Part shown: positions 28,424-37,487 of the stretch, in pieces
Numbering within the stretch: position 1 is the first letter of the stretch
Layout of the letters: each line of letters starts with the position of its first letter
Assembly (NCBI GenBank): GCA_934755305.1
Contig: CAKVLD010000003.1
Span: forward strand, 1-64,000
DNA from: an uncultured Clostridium sp.
GTDB taxonomy: Bacteria; Bacillota; Clostridia; Clostridiales; Clostridiaceae
Direction of reading: 5' to 3'
DNA: 64,000 nt
The notes under the pieces: generated by a model
Databases searched by the model: none
What the model saw: only the letters and a program-made list of their open reading frames with translations
Told to the model about the DNA's origin: nothing
Translations under genes and position numbers: made by a program

Positions 28424-28470
28424 ACATAAAAAAAAGACTATAAAAGCTTAAAACTATACTTTTATAGTCT
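28424..28470 (-). terminator. rho-independent terminator of the folate operon
   Basis: On the minus strand AGACTATAAAAG pairs with CTTTTATAGTCT around a 12-base loop and is followed by a run of eight or more T. It lies 14 bp past the folB/folK stop. Confidence 0.9.
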
Positions 28471-28483
28471 CTTTATCAATAAA

Positions 28484-29296
28484 CTATTTAAGTTCCTCCA
28501 GTAATTTAAATACTCTCTTTTTAAGTAAAGGATGTACTTTATTAGGTGCAATTTCAGCTAATGGTTTTAATACAAATTCTCTCTCTTCCATCCTTGGATG
28601 AGGTAAGGTTAAAAAATCATCTTCTAAAACTAAATCATCATAAAATATTAAATCTAAATCTATGATTCTTGGTCCCCATTTAACCACTCTTACTCTATGC
28701 ATTTTTTCTTCTATTGCAAGCATTTTAGTTAATAAATCTTTTGGAGATAATAAAGTTTTTATCTTTAAAGCACCATTTACAAATTCATCTTGGTCTAGTT
28801 TTCCCCAAGGCTCTGTAACTATGAAAGTTGATATTTTTTCTATCTTAATATCTTTTTCTTCCTTTAATAATTCAATAGCTTTATTTAAGTTTTCTTCTTT
28901 ATTTCCCATGTTACTACCTATAGATATATATGCTTCATGCCAGCTTCTTTCTATTTCCACAGCTGCATATTCTAAATGTCTTCCTATAGGTGCCCAAGGT
29001 TTTTTAACCTTTACTTTAATACTATCTATAAGTTCATAATTACTTAAAACATAATTTGCTACAACTTCTGCTGCAGTTTCTATTAGATCATAACTTTTTT
29101 CTGTAAATACTTTTTCTATAGCTAATGCTAGTTCCCCATAATGAACTGACTTAGTTAAGTCACCTGTTTTACCTGCCTCTTCTAATGAAAGACTAGCTTC
29201 TATGTCTAATATAAATTTTTGTCCTAAGTTCTTTTCCTCTTGAAAAACACCATGATTTGCAAAAATCTCAAAATTATTTATATAAATTTTATCCAT
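28484..29296 (-). CDS. folK: bifunctional dihydroneopterin aldolase / HPPK (FolB-FolK fusion)
   Basis: A 270-residue fusion. Residues 1-120 are FolB-like (IFANHGVFQEEKNLGQKF, then IKVKKPWAPIG near 100) and convert dihydroneopterin to hydroxymethyl-dihydropterin. Residues about 122-270 are FolK-like (AYISIGSNMGNKEENL, TEPWGKLDQDEFVN, GPRIIDLDLIFYD, LPHPRMEEREFVLKPL) and attach pyrophosphate from ATP. The two products feed FolP, encoded 1 bp upstream on the same transcript. Fusion of these two steps is known in clostridia. It is the last gene of the operon, followed at once by a strong terminator. No unusual residues seen. Confidence 0.95.
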   Translation of the reverse strand: MDKIYINNFEIFANHGVFQEEKNLGQKFILDIEASLSLEEAGKTGDLTKSVHYGELALAIEKVFTEKSYDLIETAAEVVANYVLSNYELIDSIKVKVKKPWAPIGRHLEYAAVEIERSWHEAYISIGSNMGNKEENLNKAIELLKEEKDIKIEKISTFIVTEPWGKLDQDEFVNGALKIKTLLSPKDLLTKMLAIEEKMHRVRVVKWGPRIIDLDLIFYDDLVLEDDFLTLPHPRMEEREFVLKPLAEIAPNKVHPLLKKRVFKLLEELK

Positions 29297-29297
29297 A

Positions 29298-30107
29298 TTA
29301 TTTAGCTCCTAATATTTTATCAGTCATTACAGCTACTCTCTTATTTTCTAACACATCATGAACTCTGATAAATTCACAACCTTTCATAATACCCATAACT
29401 GTAGTAGCTAAAGTTCCTTCTACCCTTTGGTCTACTGGCAAATCTAAAGTGAGACCTATCATAGACTTTCTAGAAGTACCTAAAAGTACTGGATATCCTA
29501 AATCCTTAATCTTTTCTACATTATTCATAACAATTAAGTTTTCTTCGTAAGTCTTTGCAAAACCTATACCTGGATCTAAGATAATATTTTCTCTCTTAAC
29601 TCCAGCTTCTAAAGCAATATTTATACTTTCTACTAAATCACTTAATACTTCCCCCATTAGATTTTCATAAGCTTTAGGTTCTCTATTATGCATAAGAATA
29701 CATGGCACATCATACTTTGCTGCAACTCTTGCCATATCCTTATCTTTCTTAAAGCCCCAAACATCATTTATTATGTCTGCTCCAGCCTTAATTGCAGCTT
29801 CTGCTGTTGCTGCTTTATATGTATCTATTGAAATTGTTATATCAAATTTTTCCTTTATAGCTTTAATAACTGGTACTACTCTTGAAATTTCATCTTCTAC
29901 ACTTACTGCCTCAAAGTTTGGTCTAGTAGACTCCCCACCAACATCTATTATGTCAGCACCATCTTTTATTAATTGTTCAGCCCTTTTTACTGCTAAATCT
30001 ACAGTATTAAATTTTCCTCCATCAGAAAAAGAATCTGGAGTTGCATTTAAAATCCCCATTATATAAGTTCTTTCTCCTAGAATAAATTCTTTATTTCCTA
30101 TTTTCAT
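29298..30107 (-). CDS. folP: dihydropteroate synthase
   Basis: A TIM-barrel enzyme of about 269 residues joining hydroxymethyl-dihydropterin pyrophosphate and p-aminobenzoate. Motifs are IMGILNATPDSFSDGGK near residue 18, IIDVGGESTRP near 55, SIDTYKA, DIINDVWG near 115, ILDPGIGFAKT near 180, LLGTSRKSMIG and the final VHDV. The ATG at 30107 is preferred because AAGTAAGTG lies upstream; a GTG at 30116 is the alternative. It sits between the HD hydrolase and the FolB/FolK fusion. Its substrates come from the Pab enzymes and FolE encoded upstream in the same operon. Confidence 0.95.
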   Translation of the reverse strand: MKIGNKEFILGERTYIMGILNATPDSFSDGGKFNTVDLAVKRAEQLIKDGADIIDVGGESTRPNFEAVSVEDEISRVVPVIKAIKEKFDITISIDTYKAATAEAAIKAGADIINDVWGFKKDKDMARVAAKYDVPCILMHNREPKAYENLMGEVLSDLVESINIALEAGVKRENIILDPGIGFAKTYEENLIVMNNVEKIKDLGYPVLLGTSRKSMIGLTLDLPVDQRVEGTLATTVMGIMKGCEFIRVHDVLENKRVAVMTDKILGAK

Positions 30108-30123
30108 ACTAATCACTTACTTT

Positions 30124-30597
30124 CTAATAATTAATAGTTAAATTTCTTTTTTCCTTTGGCCAATAACATTCCTTTTTTGCTTTGCATTCAAAACATCTTC
30201 TTGATAATTTATCTGCTTTATATATAAGTTTAGATAGACTATCTTCACTGCCACTTCTATGCTCATCAATGGCTTTTAATATCTTATTTCTTTCATCTCT
30301 TGTAAAAGTTGTTTCATTTAATATAAAATTAGCTATTATTACGCTCCCTTCATGATGAGGAACACCTTTTTCATATTCTAAAACTCTTCCCATATCATGT
30401 AATAATGCTATAGCATATATTATTTCCTTAGCATGGCCTAAACCTTCTTCTAGATTAATTATATAAGCAATTCTTGCAACATCCATAAAATGATTCATGC
30501 CATGCTTACAGAACTTTCTATCTTTTTCTAAAACCTCAAGTTTAGTTAAATATTCTTTATACTTACTATTCTTCAATATTTCATTAACCTTTTTCAA
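30124..30597 (-). CDS. HD-domain phosphohydrolase in the folate operon
   Basis: A 157-residue HD-superfamily protein. The metal residues are visible: H in KHGMNHFMDVARI near residue 36, the HD pair in IALLHDMGRVLEY near 68, H in GVPHHEGSVIIAN near 85, and D in IYKADKLSRRC near 130. The C terminus has a four-residue cysteine cluster (RRCFECKAKKECYW), perhaps a metal site. It starts with TTG behind AAGGAGAG. It sits between folE and folP. The window shows no enzyme for removing phosphates from dihydroneopterin triphosphate, so this protein is a candidate for that step; this is inference. Other HD proteins act on nucleotides and cyclic phosphates. Confidence 0.8.
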   Translation of the reverse strand: MKKVNEILKNSKYKEYLTKLEVLEKDRKFCKHGMNHFMDVARIAYIINLEEGLGHAKEIIYAIALLHDMGRVLEYEKGVPHHEGSVIIANFILNETTFTRDERNKILKAIDEHRSGSEDSLSKLIYKADKLSRRCFECKAKKECYWPKEKRNLTINY

Positions 30598-30618
30598 AGC
30601 AAATTAGCTCTCCTTATA

Positions 30619-31176
30619 CTATTTTATTAAAGCAAGTACCTCTTGTCTTAAAGTTGCATCTTCCTTAAATACTCCTCTATAAGATGTAGTTATAGTTCTT
30701 GTACCAGGTTTCTTTATCCCTCTCATCGTCATACACATATGTTCAGCTTCAACATATACCATAACACCTTTTGCACCAAGATATTTCATAATAGCATCTG
30801 CTATTTCTGTAGTTAATCTCTCTTGTAATTGAGGCTTCTTAGCATATACTTCTACTGTTCTTGCAAGCTTTGATAAACCTACAACTTTTCCATTTGGTAT
30901 ATATGCAATATGAGCTTTACCATAGAAAGGTACTAAGTGGTGTTCACAAGTTGAATAAAAAGTTATATCCTTTTCTATTACTACATCCTCTTCACCTTCT
31001 ACTGTAAAAGTTTTGGATAAATGGTCCTTAGCTGTTTTTCCTAGTCCTTCAAATATTTCTTCATACATTCTTGCTATTCTATCAGGTGTTTCTATTAAGC
31101 CTTCTCTAGTTGGATCTTCTCCTATCCCTTCAAGTATAAGCTTAACACCTTCTATTATTTTCTCTTTATTTATCAT
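30619..31176 (-). CDS. folE: GTP cyclohydrolase I
   Basis: A 185-residue FolE1-type enzyme opening GTP to dihydroneopterin triphosphate, the first step of the pterin branch. Motifs: ETPDRIARMYEEIFEG near residue 25, FYSTCEHHLVPFYGKAHIAYIP near 72-93 (zinc Cys and His plus catalytic His), GLSKLARTVEVYAKKPQLQERLT near 100 and EAEHMCMTMRGIKKPG near 143 (second zinc Cys). Length is normal for the homodecamer family. Its ATG touches the stop of the pabC-like gene (1-bp overlap), showing tight coupling. Confidence 0.96.
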   Translation of the reverse strand: MINKEKIIEGVKLILEGIGEDPTREGLIETPDRIARMYEEIFEGLGKTAKDHLSKTFTVEGEEDVVIEKDITFYSTCEHHLVPFYGKAHIAYIPNGKVVGLSKLARTVEVYAKKPQLQERLTTEIADAIMKYLGAKGVMVYVEAEHMCMTMRGIKKPGTRTITTSYRGVFKEDATLRQEVLALIK

Positions 31177-31931
31177 TAAATTTTATCCCCCAATCCTGAA
31201 ATAACTTCAACATATTTATTAAATATACCTAATGTTATTTCTTCTCGTCTATATGTAAATTTATCTATTTTGTTTACCTTCATTACCCCCATTAAACTAT
31301 TAGTTATAAACACTTCTTCAGCATCTTTTAAGTCGTAATATGTTAAATTACATTCCTCAACTACAAAATTCTTCATAATCCATTCTCTTATTATACCACG
31401 TAATAGCCCATTATCACTTTTTGGAGTTAAAATTCTATTATTTTTTACTATAAATATATTGCTACAGCTTGTTTCTGCTAAATATCCCTTTTCATTAATA
31501 AATAATGCATCATCAAAGCCTTCTGATTTTGCTTTTTGTTTTTCTAATATATTTTCTATGTAACAAGTAGATTTTATTGAGGTTAACCTTGAAGTGCTAT
31601 TTCTTATTACACTGCTTAATGTTAAATTCATACCTTTATTAAAATCTTCTTTAGTGTAAGGAATTTCTCTTTTAGTAATAACTATATTTAATGGAGTAAC
31701 CATTATCTTTAAAGCCTTATTTTTTATTTGTAACTTCTTTAAAAATGCCTTAAGTTCACCTTCTTCTAAAGGTGCAAGATTAAGTACACTCATACCTTCC
31801 TTAAGTCTTTTTAAATGCTCTTCTAAAAATACAGGTTTATTTAAATATAGTATAGTTTCAAAAACACTTTTACCAAAAAAACTTCCTTCGTCTAATAAAA
31901 CTTTATCTTCCTCATACACTATTCTTCTCAT
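31176..31931 (-). CDS. pabC: aminodeoxychorismate lyase (PabC-like, class IV aminotransferase)
   Basis: A 251-residue PLP enzyme of fold type IV. The catalytic Lys is expected in SIKSTCYIENILEKQKAKSEG near 120-140; ALFINEKGYLAETSCSNIFIV near 145-165 is the typical substrate/PLP segment, and TPKSDNGLLRGIIREW near 175 completes it. In this place, 1 bp after pabB and before folE, the job should be release of p-aminobenzoate and pyruvate from aminodeoxychorismate. The same family also contains branched-chain and D-amino acid aminotransferases, so the assignment rests on operon context. Confidence 0.88.
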   Translation of the reverse strand: MRRIVYEEDKVLLDEGSFFGKSVFETILYLNKPVFLEEHLKRLKEGMSVLNLAPLEEGELKAFLKKLQIKNKALKIMVTPLNIVITKREIPYTKEDFNKGMNLTLSSVIRNSTSRLTSIKSTCYIENILEKQKAKSEGFDDALFINEKGYLAETSCSNIFIVKNNRILTPKSDNGLLRGIIREWIMKNFVVEECNLTYYDLKDAEEVFITNSLMGVMKVNKIDKFTYRREEITLGIFNKYVEVISGLGDKI

Positions 31932-31932
31932 T

Positions 31933-33288
31933 TTACAATACTTTCATTAAGGCTTTTGCTTTATCGCAAGTTTCAAACCATTCATCCTCTTCTACAGAAT
32001 CCCAAGTTATCCCCCCACCTACTCCAAAGTAAGCCTTATCCCCCTTCTTTATTATTGTTCTTATTACTATATTAAAATCACAATTTCCTCTTAAATCAAA
32101 ATAACCTATTGCTCCAGTATAAAGGTTTCTTTTTAACCCTTCTAGCTCTTCTATAATTTCCATAGCTCTAATTTTAGGAGCACCTGTTATAGAGCCACCT
32201 GGAAAACATTCTTTCATACATTTGACTGAAGATACCCCTTCCTTAAGATCCCCCTCAACTGTTGATACTAAATGAAACACTGTAGCATACTCTTCTATCT
32301 TAAAAAGTTCACTTACTTTTACAGTATTCTTTTTACACACCTTACTTAAATCATTGCGCTCTAAATCTACTATCATTAAAAGCTCTGATTTATCTTTTTC
32401 TGAGTTTCTTAATTCTTCACGATTTTTATTATCCTCTTCTAAGTCTTTTCCTCTAGGTCTAGTTCCTTTTATAGGTCTAGTAACTACATGCCCCTTATTT
32501 ATAGATAAAAATCTTTCTGGTGAAGAACTTATTATTTGAAAATCTTCATAATTTATATATGCAGAAAAAGGAGCTTTATTTATACTTCTAAGATTCTCAT
32601 ATATTTTAAAAGGTTCTTCTAAACTTTCACAGCATATTCTTCTAGTCATATTAGCTATATATACGTCACCGCTTCTAATATATTCTTTAAGAGTTGAAAT
32701 ACTTTTTTCATATTCTTCTTTTTTAAAGTTAGAAGAAAATATTGTTTTGTTACTATTTCCTTTAAATATAACTTCCTCTTTTATAAAATAATCTTTTAAC
32801 TTTTCTTCTATATTATGTATACTTTCTTTAGTATCTTTAGTTAAAGCAGAAATATATGTTTTTTTATTTTTTAAATCGAATATTATTACATTTTCATACA
32901 ATATAAAATTACTATCAGGTATTTCAAAATCTACCTTTGATGTATCTGGTAACTTTTCTAATATCCTTCCTGTATCATAAGAAAAATATCCAATTACTCC
33001 TCCTACAAAAGGTAAATCACCATCATATTCTATTTTATTTTTATATACAAGTTCTTCTATTAATTTAAAAGGATCTTTTCCTTCTAACATTTGATTATTT
33101 AAATAACACTTATGTCCTTTAGATTTAAAATTCCATATTGGGTTTATTCCTATAAATGAATAGTTAGAATAAGGACTATCTTCCTTTGAACTATCAAGAA
33201 AAGCACTATCTTTGCTATATTTAAAAAGTCTATACACATCTAAGGGATTATAATATTTGCTTAATTCTTTTATCTCAAAATTTATCAT
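31933..33288 (-). CDS. pabB: aminodeoxychorismate synthase component I
   Basis: A 451-residue chorismate-using enzyme. The N-terminal domain includes LDSSKEDSPYSNYSFIG near residue 32 and the C-terminal domain has PFSAYINYEDFQIISSSPE near 245, VVTRPIKGTRPRG near 270, DLERNDLSKVCK near 307, VFHLVSTVEG and FPGGSITGAPKIRAMEIIEE near 365. The Lys in RPIKGTRPRG fits aminodeoxychorismate rather than anthranilate synthase. It works with PabA, whose gene overlaps it by 4 bp. The operon with pabC and fol genes supports the folate role over tryptophan. Confidence 0.93.
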   Translation of the reverse strand: MINFEIKELSKYYNPLDVYRLFKYSKDSAFLDSSKEDSPYSNYSFIGINPIWNFKSKGHKCYLNNQMLEGKDPFKLIEELVYKNKIEYDGDLPFVGGVIGYFSYDTGRILEKLPDTSKVDFEIPDSNFILYENVIIFDLKNKKTYISALTKDTKESIHNIEEKLKDYFIKEEVIFKGNSNKTIFSSNFKKEEYEKSISTLKEYIRSGDVYIANMTRRICCESLEEPFKIYENLRSINKAPFSAYINYEDFQIISSSPERFLSINKGHVVTRPIKGTRPRGKDLEEDNKNREELRNSEKDKSELLMIVDLERNDLSKVCKKNTVKVSELFKIEEYATVFHLVSTVEGDLKEGVSSVKCMKECFPGGSITGAPKIRAMEIIEELEGLKRNLYTGAIGYFDLRGNCDFNIVIRTIIKKGDKAYFGVGGGITWDSVEEDEWFETCDKAKALMKVL

Positions 33289-33857
33289 CTTTTACATTCC
33301 TTTATAAAATTATATAATAACTTATGTCCTTCCTCTGTAAGCTCTGCCTCTGGATGAAACTGCACTCCATAGATAGGATATTCTTTATGTTCTATGCCCA
33401 TAATAACGCCATCGTCTGTTTCTGCTATTACTCTAAGATCTTTTGACAAAGTAGCTTTATCTACTATTAAAGAGTGATATCTTGTTACCTTTAAAGGATT
33501 TTTTATACCTTTAAATATGCCTTGTCCATTATGTTTTACCAAACTAAGTTTTCCATGAACTGGCTCTTTGCCTTTAACTATTTCTGACCCAAAATAATGC
33601 CCGATACATTGATGCCCCAAACATATTCCAAGTATTGGAGTTACCCCTTTGAATCTATCTATTACATCTAAGCATAAACCTGCTTCTTTTGGATTTTTAG
33701 GTCCTGGAGAAATTACAATACCATCATAATTTTTACTTTCTATAAAATCTAAATCTATTTTATCATTTCTATATACTTCAATCTCTTCATCTAATTCATT
33801 AAAATATCTAACTAGATTGTAAACAAAAGAATCATAATTATCTATCATTAATAACAT
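33285..33857 (-). CDS. pabA: aminodeoxychorismate synthase, glutamine amidotransferase (PabA)
   Basis: A 190-residue class I glutamine amidotransferase supplying ammonia to PabB. Motifs are IDNYDSFVYNLV at the start, VISPGPKNPKEAGL near 48, the catalytic Cys in ILGICLGHQCIGHYFG near 77, RYHSLIV near 127 and the catalytic His/Glu pair YGVQFHPEAELTEEG near 168. It is the first gene of the folate operon, with GGAGG ahead of the ATG. PabA and TrpG look alike; operon context decides. Upstream, 33,858-33,990 is AT-rich intergenic DNA with no clear promoter call. Confidence 0.92.
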   Translation of the reverse strand: MLLMIDNYDSFVYNLVRYFNELDEEIEVYRNDKIDLDFIESKNYDGIVISPGPKNPKEAGLCLDVIDRFKGVTPILGICLGHQCIGHYFGSEIVKGKEPVHGKLSLVKHNGQGIFKGIKNPLKVTRYHSLIVDKATLSKDLRVIAETDDGVIMGIEHKEYPIYGVQFHPEAELTEEGHKLLYNFIKECKR

Positions 33858-33997
33858 CTAATTCCTCCATATAATTACTTTAATTTTTCATTCTAATTTG
33901 TTTAAAATATTATCAATAGAATAATAATAACACAACCAAATATTATTTCCACACTGTTTTTTTCATGTTATCTCCACATAAATTCTACCGCTCATAT

Positions 33998-34027
33998 TTT
34001 CACATATATAAACTTTTATGTTATAAT
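33998..34027 (+). promoter_or_regulatory. candidate promoter of the peptidoglycan-binding protein gene
   Basis: TATAAT at 34022-34027 with a weak TTTCAC 18 bases upstream, and GAGGTG before the ATG at 34064. Confidence 0.4.
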
Positions 34028-34063
34028 ATGTATAAAATTTTTATATAACGAGGTGATGTTTTT

Positions 34064-34429
34064 ATGAAAAAAGCAAGTTTAGCAATTTTATTATCAGCTA
34101 TTATTTTTAGTGGAGTATTTACTTGTAACAGTGTACAAGCTGTAACTACAAATTCTACTAATAATACAAAAGTTATAGCTATGAGAGGTGAATCTCGTCC
34201 TACTTTACGTAGAGGATCAAGAGGCGAAATTGTAAAAGCAGTTCAAAGAAAATTAGTTATTGGTGGATATTATCCTGGAAAATACGATTTTGATTCAGTA
34301 GCAGATGGTATTTTTGGTAAAGAAACAGAAGAAGCAGTAAAAAGATTCCAAAGAGATTGCGGTTTAAAAGCTGATGGAATAGTTGGACCACAAACTTGGG
34401 CAGCATTTGACAAATACTATCCAGAGTAA
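34064..34429 (+). CDS. secreted peptidoglycan-binding domain protein
   Basis: A 121-residue protein with a signal peptide (MKKASLAILLSAIIFSGVF, cleavage likely after VQA near residue 26). After a short Asn/Thr-rich linker, residues about 48-118 form one PG_binding_1 domain: LRRGSRGEIVKAVQRKLV, GIFGKETEEAVKRFQRD and DGIVGPQTWAAFDKYYP. There is no catalytic domain, so it probably only binds the wall, unlike cortex-lytic or amidase proteins that carry such a domain. It stands alone. GAGGTG eight bases before the ATG supports the start. Confidence 0.85.
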   Translation: MKKASLAILLSAIIFSGVFTCNSVQAVTTNSTNNTKVIAMRGESRPTLRRGSRGEIVKAVQRKLVIGGYYPGKYDFDSVADGIFGKETEEAVKRFQRDCGLKADGIVGPQTWAAFDKYYPE

Positions 34430-34443
34430 AACATTCTAAAGTG

Positions 34444-34483
34444 CAAGGTGCTGTAATGATTAAAATTATCTCACAGCACCTTG
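34444..34483 (+). terminator. hairpin after the peptidoglycan-binding protein gene
   Basis: A perfect 11-bp stem, CAAGGTGCTGT / ACAGCACCTTG, with an 18-base loop, 14 bp past the stop. Only a weak T-rich tail follows. Confidence 0.6.
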
Positions 34484-34636
34484 TAAATAATATAAGTTCT
34501 AAAAGCTCATATGAAATTAATCTATATAGTATTTTTGAAATCTTATAATTTATTTTATTCTCTTTATATATTCCCACCTAAAATTATTATCACTTCCATA
34601 TTTTCTTTAAAGTTATGTGTTACAAAAGAATATTTA

Positions 34637-34665
34637 TTGTCTGTTGTAATAAACTATAGTAAAAT
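34637..34665 (+). promoter_or_regulatory. candidate promoter of the PHP gene
   Basis: TTGTCT and TAAAAT separated by 17 bases, about 60 bp before the TTG start of the PHP gene. Confidence 0.4.
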
Positions 34666-34724
34666 GATACTAATACATAATAACCCATTCATACATTTAT
34701 CTAATATGGAAGGAGTAGATTTTA

Positions 34725-35570
34725 TTGTTAAACATCGACTTACACACCCATACAACCTCTTCTGATGGTCTTCTATCACCAAGGGAAGTAGTACGTAGAG
34801 CCAAGAAAAATGGCGTTAAGTACCTAGCCATAACAGATCATGACACTACCTCAGGACTGGATGAAGCAATTTTTGAAGCTAAAAACTCAACTCTTACCTT
34901 AATACCTGGCATAGAATTATCAACAACTCATAATAAAGAAAGTATTCATATTTTAGGTTTCTTCACAGATGATAGCTACAACAATCCTGAACTTAAAGAA
35001 AAATTAGATGCTATAAAAAACAGAAGAGTTATAAGAGCTCAACAGATTACAGAAAAATTAAAGGAAACATTTAATATTGAAATCAGTTTTGAAAATGTTC
35101 TTAAAAGAGGTAAAGACGTAGTTGCAAGACCTCATATAGCTCAAGAAATAATTAGTGCTGGTTATCCTTATGATATTGATTATATCTTTGATAACTTTAT
35201 TGGAAAAGATTGTCCTGCTTTTGTTCCTACTACTAGAATGAGTACAGAAGATGGAATTGCTCTATTAAAAAAGTATAATGCTAAAGTATTCCTTGCTCAC
35301 CCTGTTTTAATTAAAAATTCACCCTTAACAGACTTTTTAAATATAGGCTTAGATGGGATAGAAGCTATTTACTTTCAAAATTCACCTCAAGATGAAGAAA
35401 GGCTTCTTAAATTTGCAAAAGATAATAACTTACTGGTAAGTGCTGGTTCTGATTGTCATGGAGATTTTGAAAATGACAAAAGACATGGTGATATAGGCTG
35501 CATGAGTATATCAAAAGAATTATTTGATAAATTTTTATATAGCTTTCGTGGAGATTATAGAAATTTATAA
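34725..35570 (+). CDS. PHP-domain phosphoesterase
   Basis: A 281-residue metal-dependent phosphoesterase. It shows the four PHP motifs: DLHTHTTSSDG at residue 5 (first His pair), AITDHDTTSGLDEA near 36, a Glu in PGIELSTTH near 64, then RPHIAQEI near 140, FLAHPVLI near 190 and SAGSDCHGDF near 240. This resembles the YciV/RNase AM group that acts on nucleoside 3',5'-bisphosphates and short RNAs rather than the polymerase PHP domains. The TTG start is set by AAGGAG nine bases upstream. It stands alone and ends ahead of a strong bidirectional terminator. Confidence 0.88.
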   Translation: MLNIDLHTHTTSSDGLLSPREVVRRAKKNGVKYLAITDHDTTSGLDEAIFEAKNSTLTLIPGIELSTTHNKESIHILGFFTDDSYNNPELKEKLDAIKNRRVIRAQQITEKLKETFNIEISFENVLKRGKDVVARPHIAQEIISAGYPYDIDYIFDNFIGKDCPAFVPTTRMSTEDGIALLKKYNAKVFLAHPVLIKNSPLTDFLNIGLDGIEAIYFQNSPQDEERLLKFAKDNNLLVSAGSDCHGDFENDKRHGDIGCMSISKELFDKFLYSFRGDYRNL

Positions 35571-35663
35571 GAATTAAGTATATTTTTTATTTAACTGCTA
35601 AAACTATTTAGCGAAAACTTATATGATATATAAATTTTCTATACAGTGTGTTTCATAATACTT

Positions 35664-35699
35664 AAAAAGAGAATTCAAGTTAACTCGAATTCTCTTTTT
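35664..35699. terminator. bidirectional terminator after the PHP gene
   Basis: AAAAAGAGAATTC and GAATTCTCTTTTT form a 13-bp stem with a 10-base loop, A-run before and T-run after. A second small stem (AAGTAGATT/AATCTACTT) follows at 35771-35795 near the end of the lipase gene. Confidence 0.9.
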
Positions 35700-35842
35700 T
35701 ATTACCTGCTTACAATTTATCCGAAATTATTCCGGTAATTTTTTATTATTATCCTTAGATATTATTTATAAAGTAGATTTCCCCTTAATCTACTTACCGT
35801 TCTAAAATTTACCCATTATTACTTTTTATCATCTACAATTTA

Positions 35843-37198
35843 TTAACCTTCAAGTTTCCATAACATTTGACACCAATTTTTATATCTATTTTGAAGTGAT
35901 TTAGTATATATAGGTTCATTTTGGAATATAACTTGAAGATGATCAATATTACTAATCTTACCTAAGTAGTTCCATTCTCCTTTTTCAGGGGTACCATCAT
36001 AATTTACAATTCTATCAGTTGATCCTGAATGTGGTCCTATGGCAGATACAACGCTTACTAAACCATCATTTTCCCACCAAGTTTTGTCTACTAATACCTT
36101 ACCAGCACCACTTTGAGTATAATGTCCTATAGTAAATGCTGAGCCTAACATCAGAGGATTCATATTTATATTAGGAACTTGATATCCCTTAATTAAACTC
36201 TTATGAGTATCTGAACATGCTATTGAGAAATAATAAATGTCATCTTTATTATTAGCCCATTTATTAATTTCTTCTGATCCTTCTGGTGTCAAATCCCAAA
36301 TACTTAAATCTTTTGTTTCCTTCCAAAGATTGCTCTTAAATACTCTCTTTATATAATCCATGCAAGATTCATCTGGTTCTTGTTTTACTCCCCATTGATC
36401 TAGTTTTAAGCTATAACGTAGCACTTTATTAACATCTTTAAATCCTGCTTGAGCTGCCATAGCTGCAAAGAAACGATGTACATATGGCTCAAACTTTTCT
36501 TGAACTGCTGCCTCACTACTTCCATCATGAGGAGTGCATAAAGTAGTAATACTTTCTATCCAATGCTTACCACCAGTAAATAAAGGACTTGTCTTCTCTC
36601 CTGTAGCTGCAACTTCTTCTGGTACCCCATTTTCTAAAAGCTCTGATAAAACTCTACTAGTTTGACCTCCCATACTGTGACCAAATAAATGCATCTTTAA
36701 TACTTGTCCATCTTCTCCGTAAGTTCCAAGCTTAGGTAAAACCCCTGGATAAGTTGCTCCAAATCTAGCATGTCCTTCTTTTCTAGAGTGAGCTTCACCA
36801 TAATCTACAGTACCACCTTTTAAGTAAGCATATAACTCACAAGCTCTATCCCAGTTACTTGATACTGGACTTATAGTAGGCATATATACTTCATAACCAT
36901 CTTTAGTTAGAATGTTGTGCAAGCTATTAAAGCCCCCCCAATAATTTATTCCAAGTAGTTCATTGCCTCCCCACCCCATTAATCCATGAACAAATATTAT
37001 TGGATACTTATTTCCAGCCGTATTCGATTTCTCATTTATTGACTCTTCTAAAATTTTATCTTCTTTAGTTTCCACAATATCTTCTCTACCATAATTTCCA
37101 TCTGTATACTTTGTTGCTGCTGATGTACTTACAGGTAATACAAGGATACTTGTCATTAATATTGCTAAAATCGATTTTGTAACCAAACTTTTTTTCAC
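35843..37198 (-). CDS. secreted lipase, alpha/beta hydrolase
   Basis: A 451-residue exported protein. The signal peptide MKKSLVTKSILAILMTSILV runs to a cleavage site after STSAA near 28. The mature part starts with the oxyanion strand YPIIFVHGLMGWGGNE near 64. The nucleophile elbow is HLFGHSMGGQTSRV near 170, GGKHWIESITTLCTPHDGS near 210 follows, and the acid/His region DGLVSVVSAIGPHSG and IDHLQVIF lies near 390-430. Size and motif spacing match the staphylococcal/Geobacillus (family I.5-type) lipases, which carry a zinc site. It should hydrolyse glycerol esters outside the cell. It is a single gene with no recognised partner. Confidence 0.87.
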   Translation of the reverse strand: MKKSLVTKSILAILMTSILVLPVSTSAATKYTDGNYGREDIVETKEDKILEESINEKSNTAGNKYPIIFVHGLMGWGGNELLGINYWGGFNSLHNILTKDGYEVYMPTISPVSSNWDRACELYAYLKGGTVDYGEAHSRKEGHARFGATYPGVLPKLGTYGEDGQVLKMHLFGHSMGGQTSRVLSELLENGVPEEVAATGEKTSPLFTGGKHWIESITTLCTPHDGSSEAAVQEKFEPYVHRFFAAMAAQAGFKDVNKVLRYSLKLDQWGVKQEPDESCMDYIKRVFKSNLWKETKDLSIWDLTPEGSEEINKWANNKDDIYYFSIACSDTHKSLIKGYQVPNINMNPLMLGSAFTIGHYTQSGAGKVLVDKTWWENDGLVSVVSAIGPHSGSTDRIVNYDGTPEKGEWNYLGKISNIDHLQVIFQNEPIYTKSLQNRYKNWCQMLWKLEG

Positions 37199-37487
37199 CT
37201 TTTTTATCTCCCCTCTATTTTTATACTAACAAGTATAGTTTATCACCATAATTTGTAATTAACTACCTTCAAAATCTTTCAGTTTTTGTAAACTAGTGTA
37301 AATATAATTACTCTTTCTCATTTTATTTCCCTTTTTCTGACTAATAGTCAAAATTTTAATATATAGAAGTTTTTCAGAAAATATATTTTTTTGTTCATTT
37401 GTAAATATTCCTCATAATTTAGCGACAATAAACACCTCCTTTGTAATATATTACTATACTTTTTACTTTTTTTAAATATTGGATACA

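Noticed and set aside
31176..33857. Tryptophan (TrpE/TrpG) assignment for the chorismate genes
   Set aside because: The TRPIKGTRPRG text and the pabC-folE-folP neighbours favour the p-aminobenzoate route.
34257..34577. 106-codon minus-strand frame
   Set aside because: Antisense to the peptidoglycan-binding protein gene and through its terminator; composition typical of a shadow frame.
34511..34765. 84-codon plus-strand frame before the PHP gene
   Set aside because: Runs over the PHP promoter and start in another frame, without a ribosome site.
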